Shown here: positions 21,827 through 33,800 of the stretch, one piece after another
Layout: each line of letters starts with the position of its first letter
Position numbering within the stretch: position 1 is the first letter of the stretch
Assembly: GCA_918807975.1 (NCBI GenBank)
Contig: OU964923.1
Location: 5,394,001-5,458,000, forward strand
Origin: Aplidium turbinatum
Taxonomy: Eukaryota; Chordata; Ascidiacea; Aplousobranchia; Polyclinidae
Direction: 5' to 3'
Length of the DNA: 64,000 bases
Notes under the pieces: generated by a model
Databases searched by the model: none
What the model was told of the DNA's origin: nothing
The model's input: only the letters and a program-made list of their open reading frames with translations
Program-made: the position numbers and the translations under genes

Positions 21827-24800
21827 ATGCGATTTCAGCCCATTATCAAAGTACTTAAAGAGTTATCCAGAAATCCATGGTTATATTTGGTATTCTGCAC
21901 TTTTATATTGTCTTATCTGTTTCAAGCAAAGCCAAGTACATCATATGAAGGTGAGTACAAGAGATGGCTGAGAGTGTTTAGGTTGTTATTGCCGGCTAAA
22001 CTACGCATTTGATAGGTGCTGTGATTTAGTTAACCAGGTTTGAACTTGGTGTGACAAGTTTAGAATTAAAACAGAAGTACAGTAACAGCTTAGGCTACTA
22101 GTTATGACTTACAAAAAAGGCTTTCTCAGTGGTAGGTCAAAGTCTTCTACAAACAAATCGATCCAATGTAGGCTATGTATTTTTTGTTCGATATATTTTT
22201 AATGATTTCAATTGGCAATACCGGTACTTATAGTAATGTATTATTATTCTAATTCATATTTTCCAGCAAAATGGCATTCAAAGGGTGATGTTATTCGACA
22301 TGTTCGATCTTCTGGTTCCAGTAAGGTTGCACCAATACAACGTACGGTAGCCTTTGCACAGCTAGAAGTTTAGTCTAAAATTTTTTTCCTTTGTTTTTTC
22401 TTCTAAATTTAAAAAATTCTACTAAGATGTTACGACCATGTCATATTTTAAACTGATTATCCTGCTTTGGCATCTTGCTTGTTATAATCTCTATGTTTTG
22501 TCGCTTCCTTTTTTGAGACCTTTGCTGTGTTTGGCATATATTGTTTTTCATTGCAATGATCAGAAATAAAAACAAACTGAACAGATCTGCATATAGGGAT
22601 GCATATATACAAAAAAATCACAATTTTTTATTATAATATCACTAGTTTTTAATTCAACCACTTCTGATTAAGTTTTAGCCTAAATGTTAGCAATACCTGA
22701 CAGAATGAAATTGCTTTAGATATAGCACCTTTTGAATTTTTTGATGACATCATATGTGACAAAACAATCTTAAGCCATGCCAGAAAAAAATTGCTCTGGT
22801 GCATCTATTGTCTTTCATTATTTCATAGTTTAAATGCTGTAGTATTGATACAATAAAATTTGGTATTTATGCCTTTGGTAACTTTTACAATTATGATTTG
22901 TAAAATTCTGTATTTATTATAGTGAAATTCCATAATAAAAGTCACCCTACAATAGAAAATGATCATGCTGAAACCGAAGGTAATGTTAGGTTAATTTGAG
23001 CTGATATTTGAAGTCAAGGTTGAAAATGTGAAAGTATTTTATTTGAAATTTGAGATTAAGCACTATATACTGTCAAATTGTTTACTTTTGATGAAATACT
23101 GATATAATACATTGTACACATATATATATACAAAGTGGCTATGGTATATCTATTGCACTGGTTGCCATGGCTTCGATCAGAGCATTGTTTTGTGACAGGT
23201 TTTGCTAGGGTTAGGGTTTTGGTTTCTATCTAGGACTTCAAAATTTTGTACATTACAAATTTTGTCTTTAGTGGCTTTAAAGTTTTTTTTAAAAATTGGA
23301 GCAGAATTCTTTATTTAGCAACACTAGTGTCATAGATGTTAAGCAGTATCTCAATTATAGGCTAATTTATTCATCATGTATGAAAGATACACGACTTTGA
23401 ATGCACAACAATTGTACTTGAAAAAGTTATCCTCTGATGTAAGGAATTCACAGTGACCATAGCCACTTTTTGAATTGTAAAACTATTTTAGATTTTTTTT
23501 AAAAATATTTTTGTATTTCCAGAGAGGTTTCATGTTGCTTCAGTCAACTGGTCAAGGGTGGCAAATCCTTACATTATTTCTTTATGGATTGTAGTCGCTG
23601 GGTTGGTCAAGATAGGTAAGTATTCCTTTAAATTTAAAGTGGCGTTAGTGTGGCTGTTTATGGTAATTAGATAAGGTTATCACTTGTGAATGTAATTTTT
23701 CTTGACGTTGTCATCTGCAGTAACTGAATCTGCTGTTAGTTTTTATATGTGAACCAAAAACAAAATGTAATGTTACTATTGGGTGAGCTACTAAAGTAAA
23801 TTGAACTTTTTGCTACTGCAAAGGAACAGTGTGGTGTTTAATCTGTTTGCCTGTTTACACTTTTGGTCTAGAATTTTCTCACAAGCTGCTGTACTTTTCT
23901 AAAGTTTATTGTATATTATATATACTTGTGGAATTAATACATATGTCCTTGTCCATTGTCTAACTTATTCAAAGCCGAGTTTTTCCTAACCTTGTTTTTG
24001 TACTAAGTGCACTTTAGTTGTAAGGGTGCAATTTTTCATGAATACTATTTTTGCTTGCAGGGTTTCATATGATGCACAAAATTGTATCACGAGTTCCCGA
24101 GAGCTGTGTTTTGATTTGCGTTGGCCTGGTTGTTGGCGGGGTTGCTTATTCAATCAACAAACACCATCGCATTGAACAGCTTCTATTCAATCCTGATACC
24201 TTCTTTCTGTTCATTTTACCACCCATAGTAATGGAAGCTGGATATTTTATGCCCAAAGAAGCTTTCTTTGAAAACGTCGGAACTATACTTACTTATGCAA
24301 TTATTGGAACTATTTTTAACACCATAGCTATCGGTTTATCTTTGTACGGAGTTTACTACATAAATCTAATGCCAGGTTTGTGTGGTGTTTTTATCCTCCT
24401 TATAAATCGCACAACTATGCTAATGTGAAACAACTTTGAAGACGCTGCAAAGCAAGTAACAACGGAATTCAGTATGAAACGAGCATTACAACAAAGGTGT
24501 CACTGAAGTTAAAAGCATTTCCACCTTAAAATTTTGTCTTATGATATGATTGCTTGATGAAAGAATAATTTCCGGGCTGCGTATCTTTTTGCGCGCCATT
24601 CATTATTATTAACCATTAATATTACAAATTTTTAAAACTTAACAACCTCACGGCAATTAACATAATGTAATAACATGAAAATAAACTAAAAATTACAGAC
24701 GTTGTCGGCCGTACTCACTACTTATGTTAGCCCTTTTCAAGTAACCAACCGACTGATGTTCTTCATAAATTGAATACAAAACTAATCTACATACACAAAA

Positions 24801-27800
24801 ATCGAAAAAAGAAGCGCATAAGAATGAAACAGCAATACCACATGACGCTTAATTGCGCAAGGAAAAAACACAAATCAATGCCGCAAAATTACATGAAGAC
24901 ATTTAGCAGATAGGAGGCTCTTTATTTGAAAAGTTATTCTGTCCAAAATTCTTTAAACAATGTTGCATCATCATTCGAACGTGAAAATACGAGTTTCTTG
25001 GTGCTTTTACCTGCGGTATACTGCCATGTCCACTGTCCAGGTAGTTGAAGATTTACATTGAATAGACGGTAATTAAAGGAAGCCAATCTTCAGACATGCC
25101 TTTACGTATCTTGCCAAAGACACAGCTGGATGCTCTTGAGTGGTGTCGAACCAGTGCTCTTTTGCACGTCGAACCAGCTATCACCATTCAGCTATGCAGC
25201 CGACGCGGTATGCTGTAATTTGAATAACAACTTCTTTGAACCTGCATGAAATGCCTGTTTTGCAACATTTCAACCGATATGCGTGCATCAAAATTTCAAA
25301 GAATGTCGGAAAACCGTCAAGTTAGAAATGGAGTAAAGTTTAACAAAAATAAAGTTTAAAATTTTCCAAGTTAAAATATGTCCCAGTGACAACTAAAATG
25401 TTTTAGCATTTTACTTTGCGCATCCCTTGAACAAAATTGATAAATATATAAGCTATAACCTGTTGCTGTTAACATTAAGTACAGTAGTTCTATGGTACGT
25501 TATTTATTGGCGAAGCTTATGTTTTGTATACTTAACACTTTTACTATTTTAGTACTTTATGCTTGTTTCACTATGCCAATAATTTTAGATATGTTTGTTT
25601 TTTTAAAGGAATTGAAGACCTCAATATTTTACACTGTATGTTGTTTGGGAGCATCATATCAGCAGTGGACCCTGTTGCTGTTATTTCCGTGTTTGAAGAA
25701 ATCCACGTGAACACGATACTTTATATTTGCGTCTTTGGCGAGTCACTCTTAAACGATGGTGTTGCTGTTGTAAGTATGATTAATTATTTTACTATGGTTT
25801 TCAAATTGACCCTGTTTGCAAACCAAAAGTGAATTTTTTTAAGCTGTATTCAAAAAGCCTAATAAACCCTGAGCTCGATGTTATTCAAATTGGACTAGAA
25901 CATGTCAAGGTAATCTAATTAAAATAGGAAACTAGCCCATTCAACGATCAACAATTTCCATCCAACGGAAATTGATGATTTATTGGGAACATTTTGCTTC
26001 AATGAAGTCTAATTATTTTCTTATCTCATAGATTTAATAAAATTAATAGCGTTGCATTGTATTTGCAAAAATAAAAGCGCTCTTTTTCGTTTTTTCTGCA
26101 GGTTCTATTCAAGATGTTTGAAAATTACATTGAAATTGGTCAAGAGAACATTCTTCCCATCGACATTGTTTTGGGTTTGTTATCATTTTTCGTTGTGGCA
26201 ATTGGTGCCTTGTTTATCGGGATAACATTCGGTTACCTTGGTGCTTTCATTACCAAGTACACTGTTCACAATCGAATCATCGAGCCAACTTTCGTCTTCG
26301 TTGTCTGCTATTTGAGTTATCTCACAGCCGAAGTCTTCCATCTATCAGGCATTATAGCGTAAGTTTAATTATTTCTATTGTGATATCGCCTTTGTTAGCC
26401 CAATGTTAACTGTTCAATGAATTAGATAGAAAATTGGCATGAAGCCTTGATACGCAACGCAAAACCGCCATCTTCAAGCAAAAATGGTCATCCCAACCAT
26501 TGGAGTCGGTTGGAGCATGGCGTAACCGCCTGTTCACTGGTGTAGGACGCCTCAGTGCAGACATGTTGCGTTGGGGCTTGACAGAGAGTGCTGCCTGTTA
26601 ATGTGGTGATATACCAACGGCAGGCCATATAATCAAGGATTGTCTGCTGCACAGACCTCTCTACTGTATGAAGGCCAGAGGTTTAGTTTCTGTGGACGAT
26701 GACACCAGGTAATGGCTAGTCGGCCGGTGCCCTGATATTTAGCGACAATACGAAAGAAGAACTCGATGCCGAAGTTCGGCTCAGATCACATTACCGTTCT
26801 CTGTTTACTCTGAGACTGGGAAAACCTCTTCTGAAGCTTCGGTCTGACTCTCTTACGCTTGTGAAAAGCCACCCAGTAAGCAAATCAGCTCCTTTCTGCA
26901 TTAATTCAACGTCTTTGGACTTGAAAAATAATTATCGAAGAAGCAAAAATTGCTGCTTTTCTAACTTTATAGTCGTATTGTCTATAGCCGCTGGTATGTG
27001 CTTTCATCTTGAAAAAAAAATTTTCCCGTTTTTTTTTCCAGAATCGTCTTTGCCGCTTTCACTATGAACTCATATGTGGAACAAAATATTTCCACCAGAT
27101 CTCACACCACGGTCAAGTACGGAATGAAAATGCTTGCCAACATTGCAGAGACAATTATATTCATGTTGCTTGGCATAGCAGCAGTCAGTGATTTTTGGCA
27201 ATACTGGAACACTGGATTGGTTTTGTGGACCCTTCTGTTTATCACCGTATACAGGTTCATAGGTGAGACATATTAACGTATATTAGTACAACCAAAGTAA
27301 GTTGTGGTTAACTTATTGACCTTTATGAAAAGATTTATGCCCGGAAAGTCAGAATAAGGCTATCCAGGGCTTGTATCGAACTTGGTCTTTGTCTGGTCTT
27401 AACAAATCACATATATCCTCTATACTACGCCAAGGTAGCAAGTCCGTCGAGGAAGATCAAAAAGTGAGTGATTGACCCTTTTATACCTTGAAGGGAAGTA
27501 ATGAGTCCGATTCGATATTGAAAACCTCAAAGGACAAAAATGTTAGTTTTATAATCTCACATGAACGTTGAACAACCTCATTGGTTATACAACTGCAGCA
27601 AAGCGATTGTTCTATTAGGAATGTACATGAAAAGATAAGTAATTTTTTATAAGATGGATTTACAATAAAGATTGCGTTAAGTTTAGAGTGTCTGCTACTA
27701 TTCGGTGAGAGCCTTTTTCCGAGAGTTCCCTATTCGGTGATTTTTTGAAAATTATCGGGTACCGTAGCCTAATTATCATTGCAGCTTTTACATCATTTTA

Positions 27801-30800
27801 ACGTCGCTAAACGTTGAAATAAGACCCTAACCCTAAAACGGCAATGATAATTAGGCTACGGTACCCGATAATTAAAAAAAAAATTGAAAAAATCACCGAA
27901 TAGGGAACTTTCCGAAAAAGGCTTTCACCGAATAGGGAACTCACCGAAACGGGCCATTGCTAAGTTTAGAAATACTTATTGTCACCAAGTAAAAATGGTG
28001 CGAAACCTCTGTCGCATCATATTCTGTTCTGAGGATGAGCACGAAGTGTTATTGAAGCAGAACTTTTAGTTTTATTTTCTATTTCAACGAATGAGCGCAA
28101 ATGCAAAATCCTTATAAACGTTTTTATACTGAATAGAATTAGTTATTTCATTGCACTGATAATAATTGGCCTGGTGGCATTTTAACTGCCCGAACTATTT
28201 TAGTATGTTACCAGTATTTTTCTGATAGTTTTTATTTACGTGTATAGTTCAATATGGGCTTTTATAACATGAAGATTGAAGAGTTTGTCGTCGTCGTCGT
28301 GTGAGCCTCTGGGGCCGAGGGTCTATCGTTTTTGGGTCTGCTACTACTCGGCGAATCCTATTCGGCGAGTTCCCTATTCGGCAATTTTTTGAAAATCCAA
28401 CGAAGCCTTCTGTAAATCCAACGACGCCTTCTGTTTATTTAGAGAATTTTGTATTTTATTCCACAATATCGTTTCTTTTGCATTCCGACAAAGAAAAATA
28501 AATTAAAATGAAATTTAGCGAAAAATGTTTGAACTATTAAATTAAAATGTTTGTTCACATAAAATTGACATGTATCCTAAGTCATCCACCTTCTTTGCGT
28601 CATGTTTATGTCATTTACTCTCCGAAAAAGGCTGTCGCCGAATAGGGAACTCGCCGAATCGGACTCGCCGAAACGGGCCATTTCGATCCTTTCACCACCC
28701 CAGACTCACGATGTTCCCGGACTACACTGTTCCCGACTTAAAGAGTCCAAAATGGTCATTGTCCCAGTATGGCCCTTTGCAAACAACCGTTAAGTGGTGT
28801 ATGATTGAATGACATGCGATTAAATGGCTGTGTACTAAACAAAGTAGACATTCCTACTACAGTGTTTACATAGTTCAATCTAAAATTCGTATAAATCTTC
28901 ACAAGTGATCATAACAAACGGTTTTTGATGTTACTATTTGTATTTCACGACCTCAACATCCAAATTAATTGTCAAGAAGGTGTGAGGTGCATACGTGAGG
29001 TGGGCACGAAAAGCTAGACTTGTGAAAATCATAAAGGTTGCTGAACTTCAGTTTGCGTGACTATTTGTTAGTTTCGTTGAACTGCAAAGTCAGGGTGCAT
29101 TTAGCGATGGACGTATCTTTTGTAAAACCGTGTGTTCTTTGCTAGAGCAAATACTCGCTGCGTGTTTGTCACGTATTCACAATTTGATCGTGTGAAGAAA
29201 CCGATAGAAAATATAATTGCAAAAAATAAACCCAGAGACACTCTGATCATCGGTTGTCAAGCAATTTGTGCGAAGTCGTAAATTTAACACGTTAATATTG
29301 GTTGTGTGACGTCAAAGTTGAGTTGAATTGGCATAAGGCAGTGGTTCTTAACCTTTTGCCTTGTCGGCACCACCTTGAAATTACCAACCAGTGCTCGCAC
29401 CCCCTCCTAGGATTGCCGGAAAAGTAATAGTTGCCTACAGTTCGAAATTTTTGTTGAAACTTGCTAAAACAACTTTGCTTCTTACGTCGTATCATAACAA
29501 ACCTTAATAATTCAGCATCCCCGCACCGCCTAGGAACAGGTCTCGCACTCCTTAGTGGTGCATGCGTCCCTGGTTAAGAACCCCTGGCAAAAGGCATTCA
29601 AACGACTTTTAGAATTCTGGTAACTTCTCACGAAGTGCCAATAACAGATTTTTTTTATGTCAATTTGGAAAATATCCACACTTTAACGATTCACGCAAAA
29701 AACAAATGTAATGATAAATTCCTTAGTTGATCGGCATGAAAGGTGGGGCATTGACCACTTTTTTGCATTGATTCAACATTTGCAGACTTTTTCTTCAGGT
29801 CAAGACATGTTTGCCCCGTCGCATGGTTTCTAATGCAGGTCAGGTTTCCGATTGTCAATTCCGAAATCTCACCCTAAAAAAGAAAGGTCTTTCTAATTGA
29901 TAATACAATGTATGAATGGAATAATACCTGAGCCTTATTGTTTATAAAGGTTACCTCATTAATTCTCTATCAATATGAAAGAGATCCGGTGTTCTGTTAT
30001 CCTTCTTTAATTACGTTATTGTCTCTTAATCATCGTTTGTTTGGTAATAAAGTCATCCACTCTATGGACTTGGGCAGTGCCGGTTTACGTACAAAGATTC
30101 TCCATACAATGTTTTAGCTTATTTTTGAAATGTGGAGTCACTAATGAATATTGGCGTCGTAGCTTTGATGCGACCTTTAAAGAAGCTTTGATGTTTTTAT
30201 GTCGATTTTGCGTCGCTAGATGTTTCATTTGTGGTGGCAAACTGGAAGTTAAGTTCCTCCACGAGGCAACCTTCTACATTTTTAAGCAGAGGCTAACCTA
30301 GAGAACAAAATCCCTTTAACGTTGATTCTACGTCTGCAGACATAGATACAAAGCGATGTTATTCTGTTTTTCAATGCAATTCCAATGGTATTTAATTTAT
30401 AAATCACATTAGATAACGTGGTTAGAATGTAGTTAGCTGGTGGTTCGTGTGAATAAGCAAAATGTACATAGCCTACATTTTCAACTAAGTTGTATTGTTT
30501 GCATGTCCAGGTGTGTATTCTTTGACGGCTATCGTCAATCGGGTGCGTTTGGACAAGATCAACAAGGTGGACCAGTTTGTGATGGCTTATGGGGGACTGC
30601 GGGGCGGTATAGCCTTCTCCCTTGTGTCGCTAACTCCTGCGGAACACGTTCCAGCCATCAAGTCGATGATCTGCGCCTGTATTGTCGCGATCCTCTTCAC
30701 TTCTTTCATCCAGGTGATTCGTATGATAAAGATGTCGATCTTGATGAGCAAGCCGACTTCACTGGCTCAAAGCCTCCACAAGCATGTGAACTTGCCAGGA

Positions 30801-33800
30801 TTAAGTTCTTAAAGAAGCTTTCTCGGTCCGACGATGAAGTTTTCCACGATCAAATCAGTGTGACTGTGATGGTGATAGATGACAAAACAAAACTTAATAA
30901 CTTTTGTTTCTACCTACAAAACTCATCAATAAATTGTACAGGAAATGCAATTTTGATTTGGGCCGAAATGTAAATTTGTCCAACACAGAAATTCCGGCTT
31001 ATCCAGACTATTCCGGCTTATCCAACACAGAAATTCCGGCTTATCCAGAAATTCCGGCTTATCCACATCCAGACTTATTGAAAGTTTATACACTTCAATT
31101 TTCAATTAAACGAAATGGTTCAAATGAACTCGTGTGAACTTTGGCCGTAGTGGTTTTAAACAATGTCATACAGGTTGCTAAGAAACAATGAGATACCTTA
31201 CCAATAACAAATATTCTACAGTAAATATTTCAACAATTTAAACCACCCCAGACTGCAGTATTCGTCATTTTTGCATTGATTCCACGTCTGGAGACGTCAA
31301 ATTACTGTAAAAATGACTTTGCTATCTGGGAAGGTACCATGCTACGAAGCATCCACGTGATCATTACATCCGGGATCTCACGTTTGCCATGCATGGTTGA
31401 TTTATGACAAGAAGTGCAACCGATGGCAACTTGTGATCTGGTTTTGCAGGGTTCGACTATACGGCCGATTGTTGAGCTTCTGAAAGTGAAAACTGCCACC
31501 AATCACGAAATGACAATGCTGGAAGACGTCAACATGCGGGTAGGAAGAAAACTGGAATAAAGCAGCATGCTGGGATGAAATTTACATTAATTATTATCTA
31601 AATCGAGTTTTCGGTGAATTTCATCGCTCAACTGAGAGCACCCCATATTTCGGCTCAACTGAGAGCACCCCCAGCTTGCAAATTCAGTGCTTTTTACATT
31701 GATTTGTGACGGATTTAAATGACGTGACGATGACGTGACGAATGACGTGATGATTTAAATGACGAGTGTAAAAAATGACGGATGTGTGCTGTCTGGGTTG
31801 TGCTGTGTGAGACATTTACGTTGATTTTTCACGGAATGGCCCGTTTCGGCGAGTCCGATTCGGCTAATCCGATTCGGCTAGTCCGATTCGGCGAGTTCCC
31901 TATTCGGCGAGAGCCTTTTTCGGCGAGTGCCCTATTCGGCGAGTTTTTGAAATTTTATTTTTGAAAGGGAATTATCGGGTACCGCAGCCTAACTGTTTTC
32001 ACATCGTTTTAACGTCGCTGAACGTGCTTGAATTCGTCATGTCCGTTCAGTTGTTTTTAAGGTAGAAGCGACAAAACGCGAACGTTAAAACGTGTTTGTG
32101 ACCGAAGTAAGTTATTGAGTTGAAAGAAATTTGGCACGGTCGCAACACCTTCAGAAAAATTTAAGATGTGAAGGGAAAATAAAAAAAAGAAAATGTTACA
32201 AAAAAAAAATCATGTTTATATCTATAAGTTAGTACTTTTGAATAGTTAAAATGATTAGTTTGAATCAACAAACGTGTGGCCTACAGCTTGGATTGAAAGG
32301 AAATTATCGGGTACCGTAGCCTAGTTATCCCTACCAGCAAAAATTTGTTCCAAGAACCCAGTTAGCCTAACAGTTCATTTTTACATTGTAGTAACAGAAT
32401 GAAAAGACTAACCAAATGTGTGGCCTATCGTTTTAACGTCGCTAAACGTTGAAATCGTGTAGAAAAGAGAACTTTGATGACTAGGATACGTTGCAAGCCT
32501 TAAAGCAGCCGGCGGCCATCGCGGCAATAGCCGCTAAGTAGTGGTTGAATGACCGCCTGTGCTACCTCCTCCGTCGGCCACGTTTGGCCGCCGGTTTCTT
32601 CTAGCCAATTATTTAATTTCGCAATAGAATGATCGTGGATTAAATGTCGAAAATATGTAGTATCAAAAAGTGACGCAGAATTAGGTCAGCGCATCATAGT
32701 CGCCACTGTTGTATTGAATATATCCAGCTGCGATCACCAGCGCTGTAAGTCTTGTTTGCAATTTCCGATGTTTATTTTAACGAAGTGTTAATCCGAAGTG
32801 CTAATTTACATCGGCTGGCAATATTGTCGTTTTTATAGCGATTCAATGTTGTCGGATATTGAATCGTTGTTAAAACGGAGAACTAGGTTAGTTGACATCC
32901 GTGGGTAAAACACGTGTCTTCATAGTTGAGAACGCTGTGGGTTAGTGACTTCCACCCTCAATGGTGACATCATAACGGAATAAATGGTCAGGTTTTATGA
33001 AAGGCGGTATGCAGTTGAAACAATTTACTGAGCTGCAAGCAGTTAAAACAATTTAGGGTCGTTAGATGGTCCCGCAAATACCGGATTACAATCCTGATAA
33101 AGCATTTAATGCGTGGTACAACGATTCTATTGCAGGACGTCGCCCAGACTTCAACAACGCTAAGTGATCATTTTAACATTGTTGCAAGTTTAATGCTATT
33201 TACTTGTGCTATCGTTATTGTACAGTATTTTGGCCTCCAAGCACGCAGATTTGGCCGCCGAGAAGGAGCTCTCGGTAGGCCACGATGGCTGCCGGAAAAA
33301 AACACGAGTTTTAAGGCCTGCGTTGAAACTGAGAAACATTCACAGAAGTCCTTCGATACGTTGCATTTTTAAGATTATGCATTTTGAAGATAATGTATTC
33401 AGACGTTGAATCAATGCACAAATGAACTGTTAGGCTAAATGGGTTCTTGAAACAAATCGAAAGGCTTCTGTGAATGTTTCCCAGTTTCAACGTATCCTAG
33501 TCAGCAAAGTTCTCTTTTCTACACGATTTCAACGTTTAGCGACGTTAAAACGATGTAAAAACGGCAATTTCTGCTGGTCGGGATAACTAGGCTACGGTTC
33601 CCGATAATTTCCTTTCAATCCAAGCTGTAGGCCACACATTTGTTGATCCAAACTAATCATTTTAACTATTCAAAAGTACTAACTTATAGAGATTAAACAT
33701 GATTTTTTTTTGTAACATTTTCTTTTTCATTTTCCCTTCATTTCTTAAATTTTTCTGAAGGTGTTGCGACCGTGCCAAATTTCTTTCAACTCAATAACTT

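Noticed and set aside
30714-30812. Read-through of exchanger exon 9 to a stop near 30810
   Set aside because: GTGATT at 30714 works as a donor, and the exon at 31450 continues the family sequence ('[14 protein letters not shown]'). The read-through residues match nothing in the family.
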